5,883 nucleotides of DNA from Pontiellaceae bacterium (GTDB lineage Bacteria > Verrucomicrobiota > Kiritimatiellia > Kiritimatiellales > Tichowtungiaceae), in assembly GCA_029934215.1 (NCBI GenBank), contig JAOZMR010000182.1, forward strand, positions 1 through 5,883. The letters run 5' to 3'. This document shows positions 1 to 5,883 of this stretch, in pieces (positions within the stretch are counted from its first letter, which is position 1; each line of letters opens with the position of its first letter). The notes beneath the pieces are model-generated. The model did not search any database, had not been told where the DNA came from, and saw nothing but the letters and a program-made list of their open reading frames with translations. The translations under genes were made by a program, and so were the position numbers.

Positions 1-103
1 CAAGCGAATGTTTTATATAGACTTTTCCGGTCTTCTTATTTTTGGTTTTGCTTTCCCTGATAAACATGAGGCAATGCTACCAGAGGTTTTGAGCAAATCA
101 AGC

Positions 104-131
104 TTGAAAATCTCGATTAGGTCACTACATT
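104..131 (+). promoter_or_regulatory. Possible sigma70 promoter upstream of the GHL10 gene
   Basis: TTGAAA (104-109) is followed after 16 bases by TACATT (126-131). This gives five of six matches to the -35 consensus and four of six to the -10. Transcription would leave a leader of roughly 210 bases before the ATG at 350, passing through the inverted repeats at 246-290. The region is AT-rich, so a chance match is quite possible. Confidence 0.25.
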
Positions 132-245
132 TGATGTTTTGATAGATTTGCAACGACTTACGACGACAAAACGTCTGTTTGCGGACGAAAAAAGGCGATT
201 TTAGCAAAAAAGCCGCTACCGGACGGGGAAACTTGGGTTAACTTA

Positions 246-290
246 GTGCCAGTTGTCTTTAGGTGCCTTTTCTGTCTTTTCCTGGCACCT
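246..290 (+). repeat. Two overlapping inverted repeats sharing one arm
   Basis: GTGCCAG (246-252) is the exact reverse complement of CTGGCAC (282-288). AGGTGCC (261-267) is the exact reverse complement of GGCACCT (284-290). The two downstream arms overlap, so an RNA could form only one stem at a time: a 7-bp stem with a 29-base loop or a 7-bp stem with a 16-base loop. The second stem is followed by TTTCTG, a poor but terminator-like T stretch. It lies 60 bases before the GHL10 start codon. The arms are short, so function is unproven. Confidence 0.35.
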
Positions 291-349
291 TTTCTGAAAT
301 AAATGCGGAATGTCTTCCAAGCATTGGAGAAAATGGGTACGCTTCGCGA

Positions 350-1507
350 ATGAAAATACGATTTTTTCTCTTGCTGATGTTTTTTGTTCCTTTTGCCTTG
401 CTTGCTGGTGGACGCACGCCGGATCGACAGGAGGTGCGTGCAATTTGGGTGACGCGTTTTGATTATAAGTCGCCACTGGATGTTTCGTCGATTGTCCTTA
501 ATTGTGCTCAGGCTGGGTTTACTGACGTTTTCTTTCAAATCCGAGGAAATGGGACTGCGTTTTATCCGAGCCGTGTGGAGCCGTGGGGTTTTGAGTTGTT
601 TGGAAGGGATGTTTCAATGACGGGGACGAATCCGGGGTGGGATCCGCTCCGGATGGCGGCGAGCTGGGCGAAGCGTTATCGTGTCCGCCTCCATGCATAT
701 ATTAATGTGCTTCCTGGTTGGCGTGGGTTCGAGGCGCCGAGACGTTCGGCGGGTCAGCTCTGGACCGAGCATCCAGACTGGTTTATGGTCGATTCAACCG
801 GTACGCGGATGAAGCCAACGAGTGCTTGGTATTCGTTTTTGAACCCGGCTCATCCGGAGGTTCGAGAGCATCTATCAAAGATTGCCGCTGAGCTGGCGCA
901 GTATGATGTTGCAGGGCTTCATCTCGATTATATCCGGTTCCCGTACGATTATAAGGATGTGGCGAGCGAGATATATCGGAATGCCTCGGCAGCGGAGATT
1001 AAGAAGCATTCAACCTTTTCGTTCGATCCTGTTTCGCTTCGTGCGGTGGGGAGGTCGGCGTCGAGGAAAAAATGGGACGCATTCCGTCGAATGTCGGTTT
1101 CGCAGGTGGTGAAGGATCTTTGCGGGGTTTTTAAAAGCCGAAAAGAGAACGCGGTGATTTCTGCTAGCGTTTTGGCTGATTTTAAGATGGGGTATCACTC
1201 GGCATTTCAGGATAGTCGCCGTTGGGCAAAGGATGGATCGGTTGATTGGGTGGTGCCAATGAATTATAACGCGAGCTTTTTCGACGCACGATTGGGCAAG
1301 ATTACTCATTCTTTGGGGCACCGTTTGACGGGCGGAAAGCTGGTGATGGGTATAAATTGTGCGGGCGATGCGGACGAAATTCTTCGGCAGATTGATGTTT
1401 CCCGTCTGGCTGGGTGTCGTGGATTTGCTCTGTTTGCCTATTCACACCTGTTCAAGAACCATCAAATAACGGAAAAGGGAAGCATGTTGTTTCCTGACTG
1501 GCATTAA
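350..1507 (+). CDS. Secreted glycosyl-hydrolase-like protein, GHL10/DUF187 family
   Basis: This 385-residue protein looks like the GHL10 (DUF187, YngK-like) family, a TIM-barrel clan thought to hydrolyse glycosidic bonds; its substrate is not evident. Residues 1-19 form a signal peptide: KIR, then a hydrophobic FFLLLMFF run ending LLA|GG, with no lipobox cysteine, so export is expected. Family landmarks follow in order: EVRAIWVTRFD (28-38), DVFFQIRGNGTAFYPS (59-74), LHAYINVLPGWRG (114-126), NPAHPEVREHL (165-175), GLHLDYIRFP (189-198) with a likely functional Asp193, and VDWVVPMNYN (298-307). It is short for the family, essentially the barrel without accessory domains. The ATG at 350 is preferred because the signal peptide begins there. 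An in-frame GTG at 263 would add 29 non-signal-like residues and starts inside an inverted repeat. No well-spaced Shine-Dalgarno is visible; GGAG at 326-329 is 20 bases away. It stops 19 bases before trxB. Third positions are rich in T and G. Confidence 0.85.
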   Translation: MKIRFFLLLMFFVPFALLAGGRTPDRQEVRAIWVTRFDYKSPLDVSSIVLNCAQAGFTDVFFQIRGNGTAFYPSRVEPWGFELFGRDVSMTGTNPGWDPLRMAASWAKRYRVRLHAYINVLPGWRGFEAPRRSAGQLWTEHPDWFMVDSTGTRMKPTSAWYSFLNPAHPEVREHLSKIAAELAQYDVAGLHLDYIRFPYDYKDVASEIYRNASAAEIKKHSTFSFDPVSLRAVGRSASRKKWDAFRRMSVSQVVKDLCGVFKSRKENAVISASVLADFKMGYHSAFQDSRRWAKDGSVDWVVPMNYNASFFDARLGKITHSLGHRLTGGKLVMGINCAGDADEILRQIDVSRLAGCRGFALFAYSHLFKNHQITEKGSMLFPDWH

Positions 1508-1516
1508 AAGATAAGT

Positions 1517-1522
1517 AAGGAG
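1517..1522 (+). promoter_or_regulatory. Strong ribosome binding site for trxB
   Basis: AAGGAG lies four bases before the ATG at 1527. It is the best Shine-Dalgarno in the window. It fixes the trxB start and shows that trxB can be translated from a transcript that continues from the gene upstream. Confidence 0.75.
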
Positions 1523-1526
1523 AAAA

Positions 1527-2444
1527 ATGGAAAAAGTCATCATTATTGGAGCCGGCCCCGCCGGTTATACTGCAGCAATTTATACGGCTCGAGCGAATCT
1601 CGAGCCAATCGTGATCGAGGGTTTCGAGCCAGGTGGACAGCTGACAACCACAAACGATATCGAAAATTTCCCTGGCTTTCCAGAGGGAGTCGATGGCTCG
1701 GCGTTGATGGACCAGATGCGCCAGCAGGCTGAGCGTTTCGGCGCGAATTTTGTTTCTGAGGCGGTGGTGAGTGTCGATTTCTCCAAGGGCCGGAAAATCG
1801 TCCAGCTTTCTGATGATACGTCTTGTGAAGCCCAGACTGTGATTGTTGCGACGGGCGCGAGTGCGCAGTATCTCGGGATGCAATCGGAACAAAAATTGAT
1901 CGGTCGCGGCGTGTCCGCGTGCGCGACTTGTGATGGTGCGTTTTATCGGGATGTGCCAGTGGCTGTGGTCGGCGGCGGCGATACAGCGCTCGAAGAAGCG
2001 CTGTTTCTCACGCGCTTTGCGTCTAAGGTCACGGTGATTCATCGGCGCGACCAGTTCCGCGCTTCAAAAATTATGTCCGACCGTGTGTTGGCTCACGAGA
2101 AAATCGATGTCCTATGGGATTGCGTGATTGACGAAGTGCTCGATGTCGAGAAGAACGAAGTGACTGGGCTGAAAATACGTAACGTGAAAACCGACGAGCG
2201 TTCCGAACTGACCGTGGCGGGCTTATTTGTCGCCATTGGGCACAAACCCAATACAGATGCGTTTGTGGGTCAGCTCGATTTGAACGAAAAGGGGTATTTA
2301 ATTGCCCGTGGAGTGAAAACTAAAATCGACGGCGTATATGCCGCAGGCGATGTCGCGGATGCGGTATATCGTCAGGCAATTACCGCCGCAGGCACAGGTT
2401 GTGCTGCAGCGATTGAAGCGGAACGTTATCTTGAGACGCAATAA
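1527..2444 (+). CDS. trxB: Thioredoxin-disulfide reductase
   Basis: This cytoplasmic flavoenzyme uses NADPH to reduce thioredoxin through FAD and a redox-active disulfide. The 305-residue product shows the whole low-molecular-weight TrxR layout. The FAD Rossmann motif GAGPAG is at 8-13, followed by GGQLTTTNDIENFPGF (36-51). The redox centre CATCD has Cys132 and Cys135. The NADPH-domain motif VVGGGDTALEEA spans 147-158, with the 2'-phosphate-recognising HRRDQFRAS at 172-180. The C-terminal FAD signature GVYAAGDV is at 269-276, followed by AITAAGTGCAAAIEAE. It is slightly shorter than the E. coli enzyme (about 320 residues), but no motif is missing. It starts at an ATG behind AAGGAG and 19 bases after the GHL10 gene, so co-transcription is likely although the two functions have no obvious link. 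No terminator hairpin is visible after the stop. Confidence 0.97.
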   Translation: MEKVIIIGAGPAGYTAAIYTARANLEPIVIEGFEPGGQLTTTNDIENFPGFPEGVDGSALMDQMRQQAERFGANFVSEAVVSVDFSKGRKIVQLSDDTSCEAQTVIVATGASAQYLGMQSEQKLIGRGVSACATCDGAFYRDVPVAVVGGGDTALEEALFLTRFASKVTVIHRRDQFRASKIMSDRVLAHEKIDVLWDCVIDEVLDVEKNEVTGLKIRNVKTDERSELTVAGLFVAIGHKPNTDAFVGQLDLNEKGYLIARGVKTKIDGVYAAGDVADAVYRQAITAAGTGCAAAIEAERYLETQ

Positions 2445-2468
2445 TCGTGAGTGGGTTTCTTCGAAAAT

Positions 2469-2497
2469 TTGACAAAACGTGCTGTTTTCGCTATGTT
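2469..2497 (+). promoter_or_regulatory. Sigma70-type promoter for the acyl-CoA dehydrogenase gene
   Basis: A perfect TTGACA (2469-2474) is followed after 17 bases by TATGTT (2492-2497), which matches the -10 consensus at four of six positions. Transcription would begin near 2504, giving a leader of about 60 bases before the ATG at 2565. It sits in the 120-base gap after trxB, which supports an independent unit for the downstream gene. A short odd-length palindrome, TACA-G-TGTA, lies in the leader at 2523-2531. Confidence 0.6.
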
Positions 2498-2564
2498 ATA
2501 CGTTACGAATCCAAAGCTTGAATACAGTGTACTTTAAAGGAATAACAAAAAGGAAATATAGATC

Positions 2565-3731
2565 ATGGGAGAAATTAACTGGGGTTTAACGGAAGAGCAG
2601 ATCGAGGTGCGCGACATGCTCGACGAATTCGGACGGGAACGTATTGTTCCTGTACGCGCAGAACTGGATGAAGTCGGAAAGTTTCCAACAGACATCCTCA
2701 AAGAACTTGCCCAAATGGATATGATGGGTCTCTACATCGATGAAGCCTATGGCGGAATGGAATTTGGTCACCTCGGGTTCTCCGTGGCGGTCGAAACGCT
2801 CAGTAAATACTGTATCGGAATTTCCGTTTCCTACGCAGCCAACGCTCTCGGCGCAGACCCAATCATCCTAGGCGGCTCCGAAGAACAGAAGAAAAAATAT
2901 CTCTCCCCACTGGCAACCGGAGAAAAATGGGCAGCCTACGGATTGACAGAGCCAAATGCCGGTTCTGACGCAGGTGGAATCCAGACCACTGCCGTCAAAA
3001 AAGGCGACAAATATATCCTGAACGGTACCAAACAGTGGATCACCAACGGGGGAGAAGCCGACACCTACACCGTGTTTGCTGTCACCAACAAATCCAAAGG
3101 CGCCAGAGGCGTTTCTTGCTTCATCGTTGAAAAAGGAACCCCAGGTTTCGAATTCGGTAAAAAAGAAGACAAACTCGGCATCCGCGCTTCCGCAACTAGC
3201 GAGCTGATCTTCCAGGACTGCGAAGTGCCTGCCGAAAACCTCATCGGACGCGAAGGCGCTGGCTTCTTGCTCGCCATGAAAACTTTCGACGTCTCTCGTC
3301 CAGGAATCGCCGCGCAGGGTGTGGGTCTAGCGCAGGGCGCGCTCGACGAAGCCGTCAACTACGCAAAAGTACGCCACCAATTTGGTAAACCAATCATCGC
3401 CAACCAGGGGCTCCAGTGGATGCTCGCCGATATGGCGATGAAAGTGGAAACCGCTCGTGCAATCACCTACGCCGCATGCAGAACCATCGACGCCGGAACC
3501 AAAGACGTTTCAAAAATCTCCGCCATGTGCAAATGCTACGCAGGAGATGTTGCAATGTCCGTCACCACCGACGCCGTACAGGTGCTCGGAGGATACGGTT
3601 TCATGAAAGAGTATCCCGTTGAAAAAATGATGCGCGACGCAAAAATTCTTCAGATTTACGAAGGAACAAACCAGATTCAGCGCGAAATCATTGGAGCAGC
3701 TCTCATCAAAGAATACTCCTCCAAAAAATAA
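2565..3731 (+). CDS. Acyl-CoA dehydrogenase, short-chain/butyryl type
   Basis: This FAD enzyme introduces an alpha-beta double bond into an acyl-CoA and normally passes electrons to electron-transfer flavoprotein. The 388-residue length is typical. Both family signatures are intact: GLTEPNAGSDAGG (126-138) in the middle beta domain and QVLGGYGFMKEYPVEKMMRD (339-358) in the C-terminal helical domain. RHQFGKPI (270-277) is the usual FAD-contacting segment. The catalytic base is expected to be Glu366 in QIYEGTNQIQR (363-373). That is the position used by short- and medium-chain enzymes, unlike isovaleryl-CoA dehydrogenase, whose base is on an earlier helix. Exact chain length cannot be read from sequence alone; butyryl-CoA or a branched short acyl-CoA is the best guess. 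The ATG follows AGGA (2551-2554) at 10 bases. No etfA or etfB is in the window. It has its own promoter and is followed by a terminator. Third positions favour A and C, unlike trxB upstream. Confidence 0.95.
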   Translation: MGEINWGLTEEQIEVRDMLDEFGRERIVPVRAELDEVGKFPTDILKELAQMDMMGLYIDEAYGGMEFGHLGFSVAVETLSKYCIGISVSYAANALGADPIILGGSEEQKKKYLSPLATGEKWAAYGLTEPNAGSDAGGIQTTAVKKGDKYILNGTKQWITNGGEADTYTVFAVTNKSKGARGVSCFIVEKGTPGFEFGKKEDKLGIRASATSELIFQDCEVPAENLIGREGAGFLLAMKTFDVSRPGIAAQGVGLAQGALDEAVNYAKVRHQFGKPIIANQGLQWMLADMAMKVETARAITYAACRTIDAGTKDVSKISAMCKCYAGDVAMSVTTDAVQVLGGYGFMKEYPVEKMMRDAKILQIYEGTNQIQREIIGAALIKEYSSKK

Positions 3732-3754
3732 ACCGAAATCGGATGGTCTCAAAA

Positions 3755-3774
3755 CCGTAGCCTCACGCCTACGG
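3755..3774 (+). repeat. Small inverted repeat in the 3' untranslated region
   Basis: CCGTAG (3755-3760) pairs with CTACGG (3769-3774) around an 8-base loop, 24 bases after the dehydrogenase stop. No T tract follows, so it is not a terminator by itself. It may help stabilise the 3' end, or be chance. Confidence 0.3.
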
Positions 3775-3798
3775 AACCGATGGGAAAAAAGAGGGAAA

Positions 3799-3845
3799 AA
3801 GTCCGCCGGACCACCGATTAAGGTGATATCCGGCGGATTTAATTT
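3799..3845 (+). terminator. Rho-independent terminator after the acyl-CoA dehydrogenase gene
   Basis: TCCGCCGGA (3802-3810) pairs perfectly with TCCGGCGGA (3829-3837). Outer G-T and A-T pairs extend the stem to 3799/3840, and an inner CACC/GGTG (3812-3815/3822-3825) sits above a small asymmetric bulge with a GATTAA loop. The + strand tail TTTAATTT is a moderate T tract. The A-rich run before the stem (GGGAAAAAAGAGGGAAAAA) would give a T-rich tail on the opposite strand, so it may work in both directions. It separates the dehydrogenase unit from fusA. Confidence 0.75.
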
Positions 3846-3899
3846 CCCTGCAATCTTCCAATCTTTTGAGATTCCACCCATAGAAAAATGCAAAAAAAG

Positions 3900-3905
3900 T
3901 ATAAT
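3900..3905 (+). promoter_or_regulatory. -10 box of a probable fusA promoter
   Basis: A perfect TATAAT lies 88 bases before the fusA ATG and downstream of the terminator, where a promoter is expected. There is no good -35 at 16-18 bases: the aligned sequence is about CCCATA, and a TTGAGA at 3866-3871 is too far, at 28 bases. No TG extension precedes the box. The promoter may depend on an activator or on the A-rich run just upstream. Confidence 0.45.
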
Positions 3906-3923
3906 TAAACTTGAAGGGGCAAA

Positions 3924-3944
3924 GGCGAAACGCCATATTGCGCC
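3924..3944 (+). repeat. Short alternative hairpin arms in the fusA leader
   Basis: GGCG (3924-3927) can pair with CGCC at 3931-3934 (AAA loop) or with CGCC at 3941-3944. The arms are only four bases long. They lie in the presumed untranslated leader between the TATAAT box and the start codon. A role in regulating fusA is possible but weakly supported. Confidence 0.2.
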
Positions 3945-3992
3945 GCTTTGAAGAGAAAAAGACGAGTTAACCAGTACAGCGAGGACAGAAAC

Positions 3993-5883
3993 ATGCCCAG
4001 AGAAGTTGCTTTATCAAATGTTCGTAACATCGGAATCATGGCGCACATCGATGCGGGGAAAACCACCGTATCAGAGCGCATTCTTTATTACACAGGTCGT
4101 TCCCATAAAATTGGTGAGGTGCATGATGGTGCAGCAACGATGGATTGGATGGAACAAGAACAAGAACGCGGAATAACCATCACCTCCGCAGCCACAACCT
4201 GTATGTGGAAAGATCACATGATCTCTCTAATTGATACACCCGGCCACGTGGATTTCACAATGGAAGTGGAACGCGCCCTGCGTGTTCTCGACGGAGCCAT
4301 TGCTCTATACTGTGCTGTGGGCGGAGTCCAACCACAGTCCGAAACCGTTTGGCATCAGTCCGAACGCTATGAAGTACCCAAAATTGCATTCATCAACAAA
4401 ATGGACCGCATCGGCGCCGACTACTTCGGAGTCGTTGAAGGCATCCAAAACATGCTCGGGGCAAACGCCGTTCCAGTTGTTATTCCGATTGGCGCATCCG
4501 ACGACTTTATCGGGGTAATCGACCTCATCACCATGAAAGCTCTCATCTTTAAAGATGACTCCCAGGGAGCCGAATGGGAAGAGCAAGAAATCCCCGCAGA
4601 CCTCCTTGACTCCGCCAAAGAATGGCGAACAAATCTCGTCGAAAAATGTGCAGAGCAGGACGAAGAAATGCTCGAAAAATTTTTCGAAGAAGGCGACCTA
4701 TCCGAAGACGAAATCTGGAAAATCCTACGCAAAGCCACCTGCGCTCGCGACGTCGTTCCGGTATTTTGCGGTTCCGCCTTCAAAAACAAAGGCGTTCAAC
4801 AAGTGCTGGATGGTGTCATAAAGATCCTACCCGCTCCAAACGAGATCCCACCGATCATCTGCACAAAAGACCCAGAGAATCAACGCAAAGTAGATGACGA
4901 CGAAGTCTTCTCCGCGCTGGCCTTCAAGATCATGTCCGACAAACACATGGGCAAACTCATCTACCTCCGCCTCTATTCCGGCACGCTCGAATCCGGAGCC
5001 ACCATATGGAACAGTAGCCAGCAGAAAAAGCAACGCGTTGGTCGACTACTACGCATGCACTCCAACCGCCAAGAAGCCATCGACGTAGCCGTAGCCGGAG
5101 ACATCGTAGCCGTAGCCGGACTCACCGACACAAAAACCGGTGACACCCTCTGTCTACGAGACGAAGAAATCTTCCTAGAATCCATGGAATTCCCCGCTCC
5201 CGTCATCAGCATTTCGATTAAACCCGAAACAATGAAAGATAACGAAAAACTCGGAGAAGCCCTACATCGCCTCGCCGACGAAGACCCGACATTCACCGTC
5301 GCCTTCGACCAAGAAACCAGTGAAACCATCATTTCAGGGATGGGAGAACTTCATCTCGAAATCATCGTCGACCGCCTCAAACGCGAATTCAGCGTAGTCG
5401 CAGAAGTGGGTCGCCCTGAAGTGGCGTATCGCGAAACAGCAACCACCTCATCCGAAGGCGCCTACAAGCATGCAAAACAGTCCGGAGGACGCGGGCAATA
5501 CGGTCACGTCAAAATGGTCCTCGAACCGCAAGATCCTGGCACAGGCTTCGAATTCGTCAACGAAGTCGTTGGAGGACGCATTCCTCAAGAGTACATTCCA
5601 TCCGTTGAAAAAGGGATCATCCAAGCCTTGGAAGCTGGACCCTTTGCGGGCTACCCCGTGGTTGACATGAGAGTACGCCTCATCGACGGATCCTACCACG
5701 ACGTCGACTCATCCGACTTCGCCTTCCAGATTGCCGGACGTCAAGGTTTCAAGGAACTCATGCTAAAAGGGCATCCCGAACTGCTCGAGCCCGTCATGTC
5801 CATAGAAATCACAACGCCCGAAGAATATATGGGACCCGTCAACGGAACCATCTGTCAGCGACGCGGACGCATTGAATCCATGG
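3993..5883 (+). CDS. fusA: Translation elongation factor G, C-terminus beyond the window
   Basis: EF-G is the GTPase that drives tRNA-mRNA translocation on the ribosome and, with RRF, ribosome recycling. The frame is open for 630 codons to the window edge; typical EF-G has about 690-710 residues, so only the end of domain V is missing. The GTPase motifs are intact: AHIDAGKT (G1, 17-24), RGITITSAAT (G2, 59-68), DTPGH (G3, 81-85), NKMD (G4, 135-138) and GSAFKNKG (G5, 260-267). Domain II includes AGDIVAVAGL (368-377). Domain III has ISGMGELHLEIIVDRLKREF (447-466). Domain IV has HAKQSGGRGQYGHV (493-506) and the tip segment GSYHDVDSSDFAFQIAGRQ (566-584). The ATG follows GAGG (3981-3984) at eight bases. 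The gene stands alone behind an acyl-CoA dehydrogenase, not behind rpsL-rpsG. It may be the housekeeping copy displaced from the str operon, or a paralogue of the EF-G2/spdEFG kind; the retained motifs look fully functional. Third positions favour A and C. Confidence 0.95.
   Translation, partial: MPREVALSNVRNIGIMAHIDAGKTTVSERILYYTGRSHKIGEVHDGAATMDWMEQEQERGITITSAATTCMWKDHMISLIDTPGHVDFTMEVERALRVLDGAIALYCAVGGVQPQSETVWHQSERYEVPKIAFINKMDRIGADYFGVVEGIQNMLGANAVPVVIPIGASDDFIGVIDLITMKALIFKDDSQGAEWEEQEIPADLLDSAKEWRTNLVEKCAEQDEEMLEKFFEEGDLSEDEIWKILRKATCARDVVPVFCGSAFKNKGVQQVLDGVIKILPAPNEIPPIICTKDPENQRKVDDDEVFSALAFKIMSDKHMGKLIYLRLYSGTLESGATIWNSSQQKKQRVGRLLRMHSNRQEAIDVAVAGDIVAVAGLTDTKTGDTLCLRDEEIFLESMEFPAPVISISIKPETMKDNEKLGEALHRLADEDPTFTVAFDQETSETIISGMGELHLEIIVDRLKREFSVVAEVGRPEVAYRETATTSSEGAYKHAKQSGGRGQYGHVKMVLEPQDPGTGFEFVNEVVGGRIPQEYIPSVEKGIIQALEAGPFAGYPVVDMRVRLIDGSYHDVDSSDFAFQIAGRQGFKELMLKGHPELLEPVMSIEITTPEEYMGPVNGTICQRRGRIESM

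Larger units (their letters stand above)
1..349. other. Upstream region without a convincing gene
   Basis: No reading frame here resembles a known protein. One + strand frame is open from the left edge to a TGA at 140-142 (about 46 residues) and could in principle be the tail of an upstream gene, but nothing in it is recognisable. A 64-codon minus-strand frame (13-207) is also unremarkable. The stretch is AT-rich with several small inverted repeats: 172-187 (six pairs, loop TTTG) and the overlapping repeats at 246-290. It most likely holds the promoter and untranslated leader of the gene that starts at 350. Confidence 0.5.

Noticed and set aside
19..40. Weak terminator for an upstream gene (AGAC/GTCT with a T-rich tail)
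   Set aside because: The stem is only four to five pairs and AT-rich, and no upstream gene end is identifiable.
172..187. Six-pair hairpin CGTCTG-TTTG-CGGACG as a terminator
   Set aside because: On the + strand it is followed by A residues. On the minus strand the T run is only four long, and there is no leftward gene for it to serve.
263..349. GTG at 263 as the start of the GHL10 gene (29 extra residues)
   Set aside because: The extension has no signal-peptide character and would bury the clear signal peptide beginning at 350. The GTG also lies inside an inverted repeat and has no Shine-Dalgarno.
2474..2501. dif-like recombination site at the skew switch
   Set aside because: TATGTTA matches part of a XerD arm from memory, but the neighbouring 17 bases do not resemble the centre and XerC arm, and the stretch is better explained as a -10 region.
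2523..2531. TACA-G-TGTA palindrome as an operator for the dehydrogenase gene
   Set aside because: Four-base arms are too short to separate from chance without orthologous upstream sequences.
3691..3951. 86-codon + strand frame across the end of the dehydrogenase gene and the intergenic region
   Set aside because: It overlaps the real gene in another frame, reads through the terminator hairpin and has a low-complexity Lys-rich product with no recognisable domain.
1..5883. A novel defence, mobile or RNA-based system
   Set aside because: All long coding regions belong to well-known families. No array of repeats, transposase, integrase, reverse transcriptase, toxin-antitoxin pair or structured RNA of note could be seen.

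Overview
The window reads as an ordinary stretch of a bacterial chromosome of mid-range G+C content. It has four protein-coding genes, all on the + strand: a secreted glycosyl-hydrolase-like protein (GHL10/DUF187 type), thioredoxin-disulfide reductase (trxB), a short-chain-type acyl-CoA dehydrogenase, and elongation factor G (fusA), which runs off the right edge. I see no tRNA, rRNA, CRISPR array, insertion sequence, integrase or phage gene. The protein sequences, especially TrxB and EF-G, remind me of the Verrucomicrobiota/Lentisphaerae (PVC) lineages. That is a recollection-level impression, not a search result.

Layout. Bases 1-349 hold no convincing gene. They contain a weak promoter candidate and a pair of mutually exclusive inverted repeats just upstream of the first gene. 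The GHL10 gene (350-1507) is followed after 19 bases by trxB (1527-2444), which has a strong Shine-Dalgarno, so these two are probably co-transcribed. The 120-base gap after trxB carries a good sigma70-type promoter (TTGACA-17-TATGTT) feeding the acyl-CoA dehydrogenase (2565-3731). A GC-rich hairpin terminator follows that gene, then a perfect TATAAT box and an approximately 80-base leader in front of fusA (3993 to beyond 5883; 630 codons visible).

The genes do not form an obvious pathway: envelope or exported carbohydrate hydrolysis, cytoplasmic thiol redox, acyl-CoA oxidation and translation. I therefore read the window as one two-gene unit plus two single-gene units. fusA is not preceded by rpsL and rpsG, so it is either outside the usual str operon or a paralogue.

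The most noticeable unexplained signal is compositional. The first two genes favour G/T at third codon positions and the last two favour A/C, although all four point the same way. This could be a replication-strand (terminus-like) skew switch, a rearrangement junction, or a difference in codon selection. I found no credible novel defence, mobile or regulatory system.
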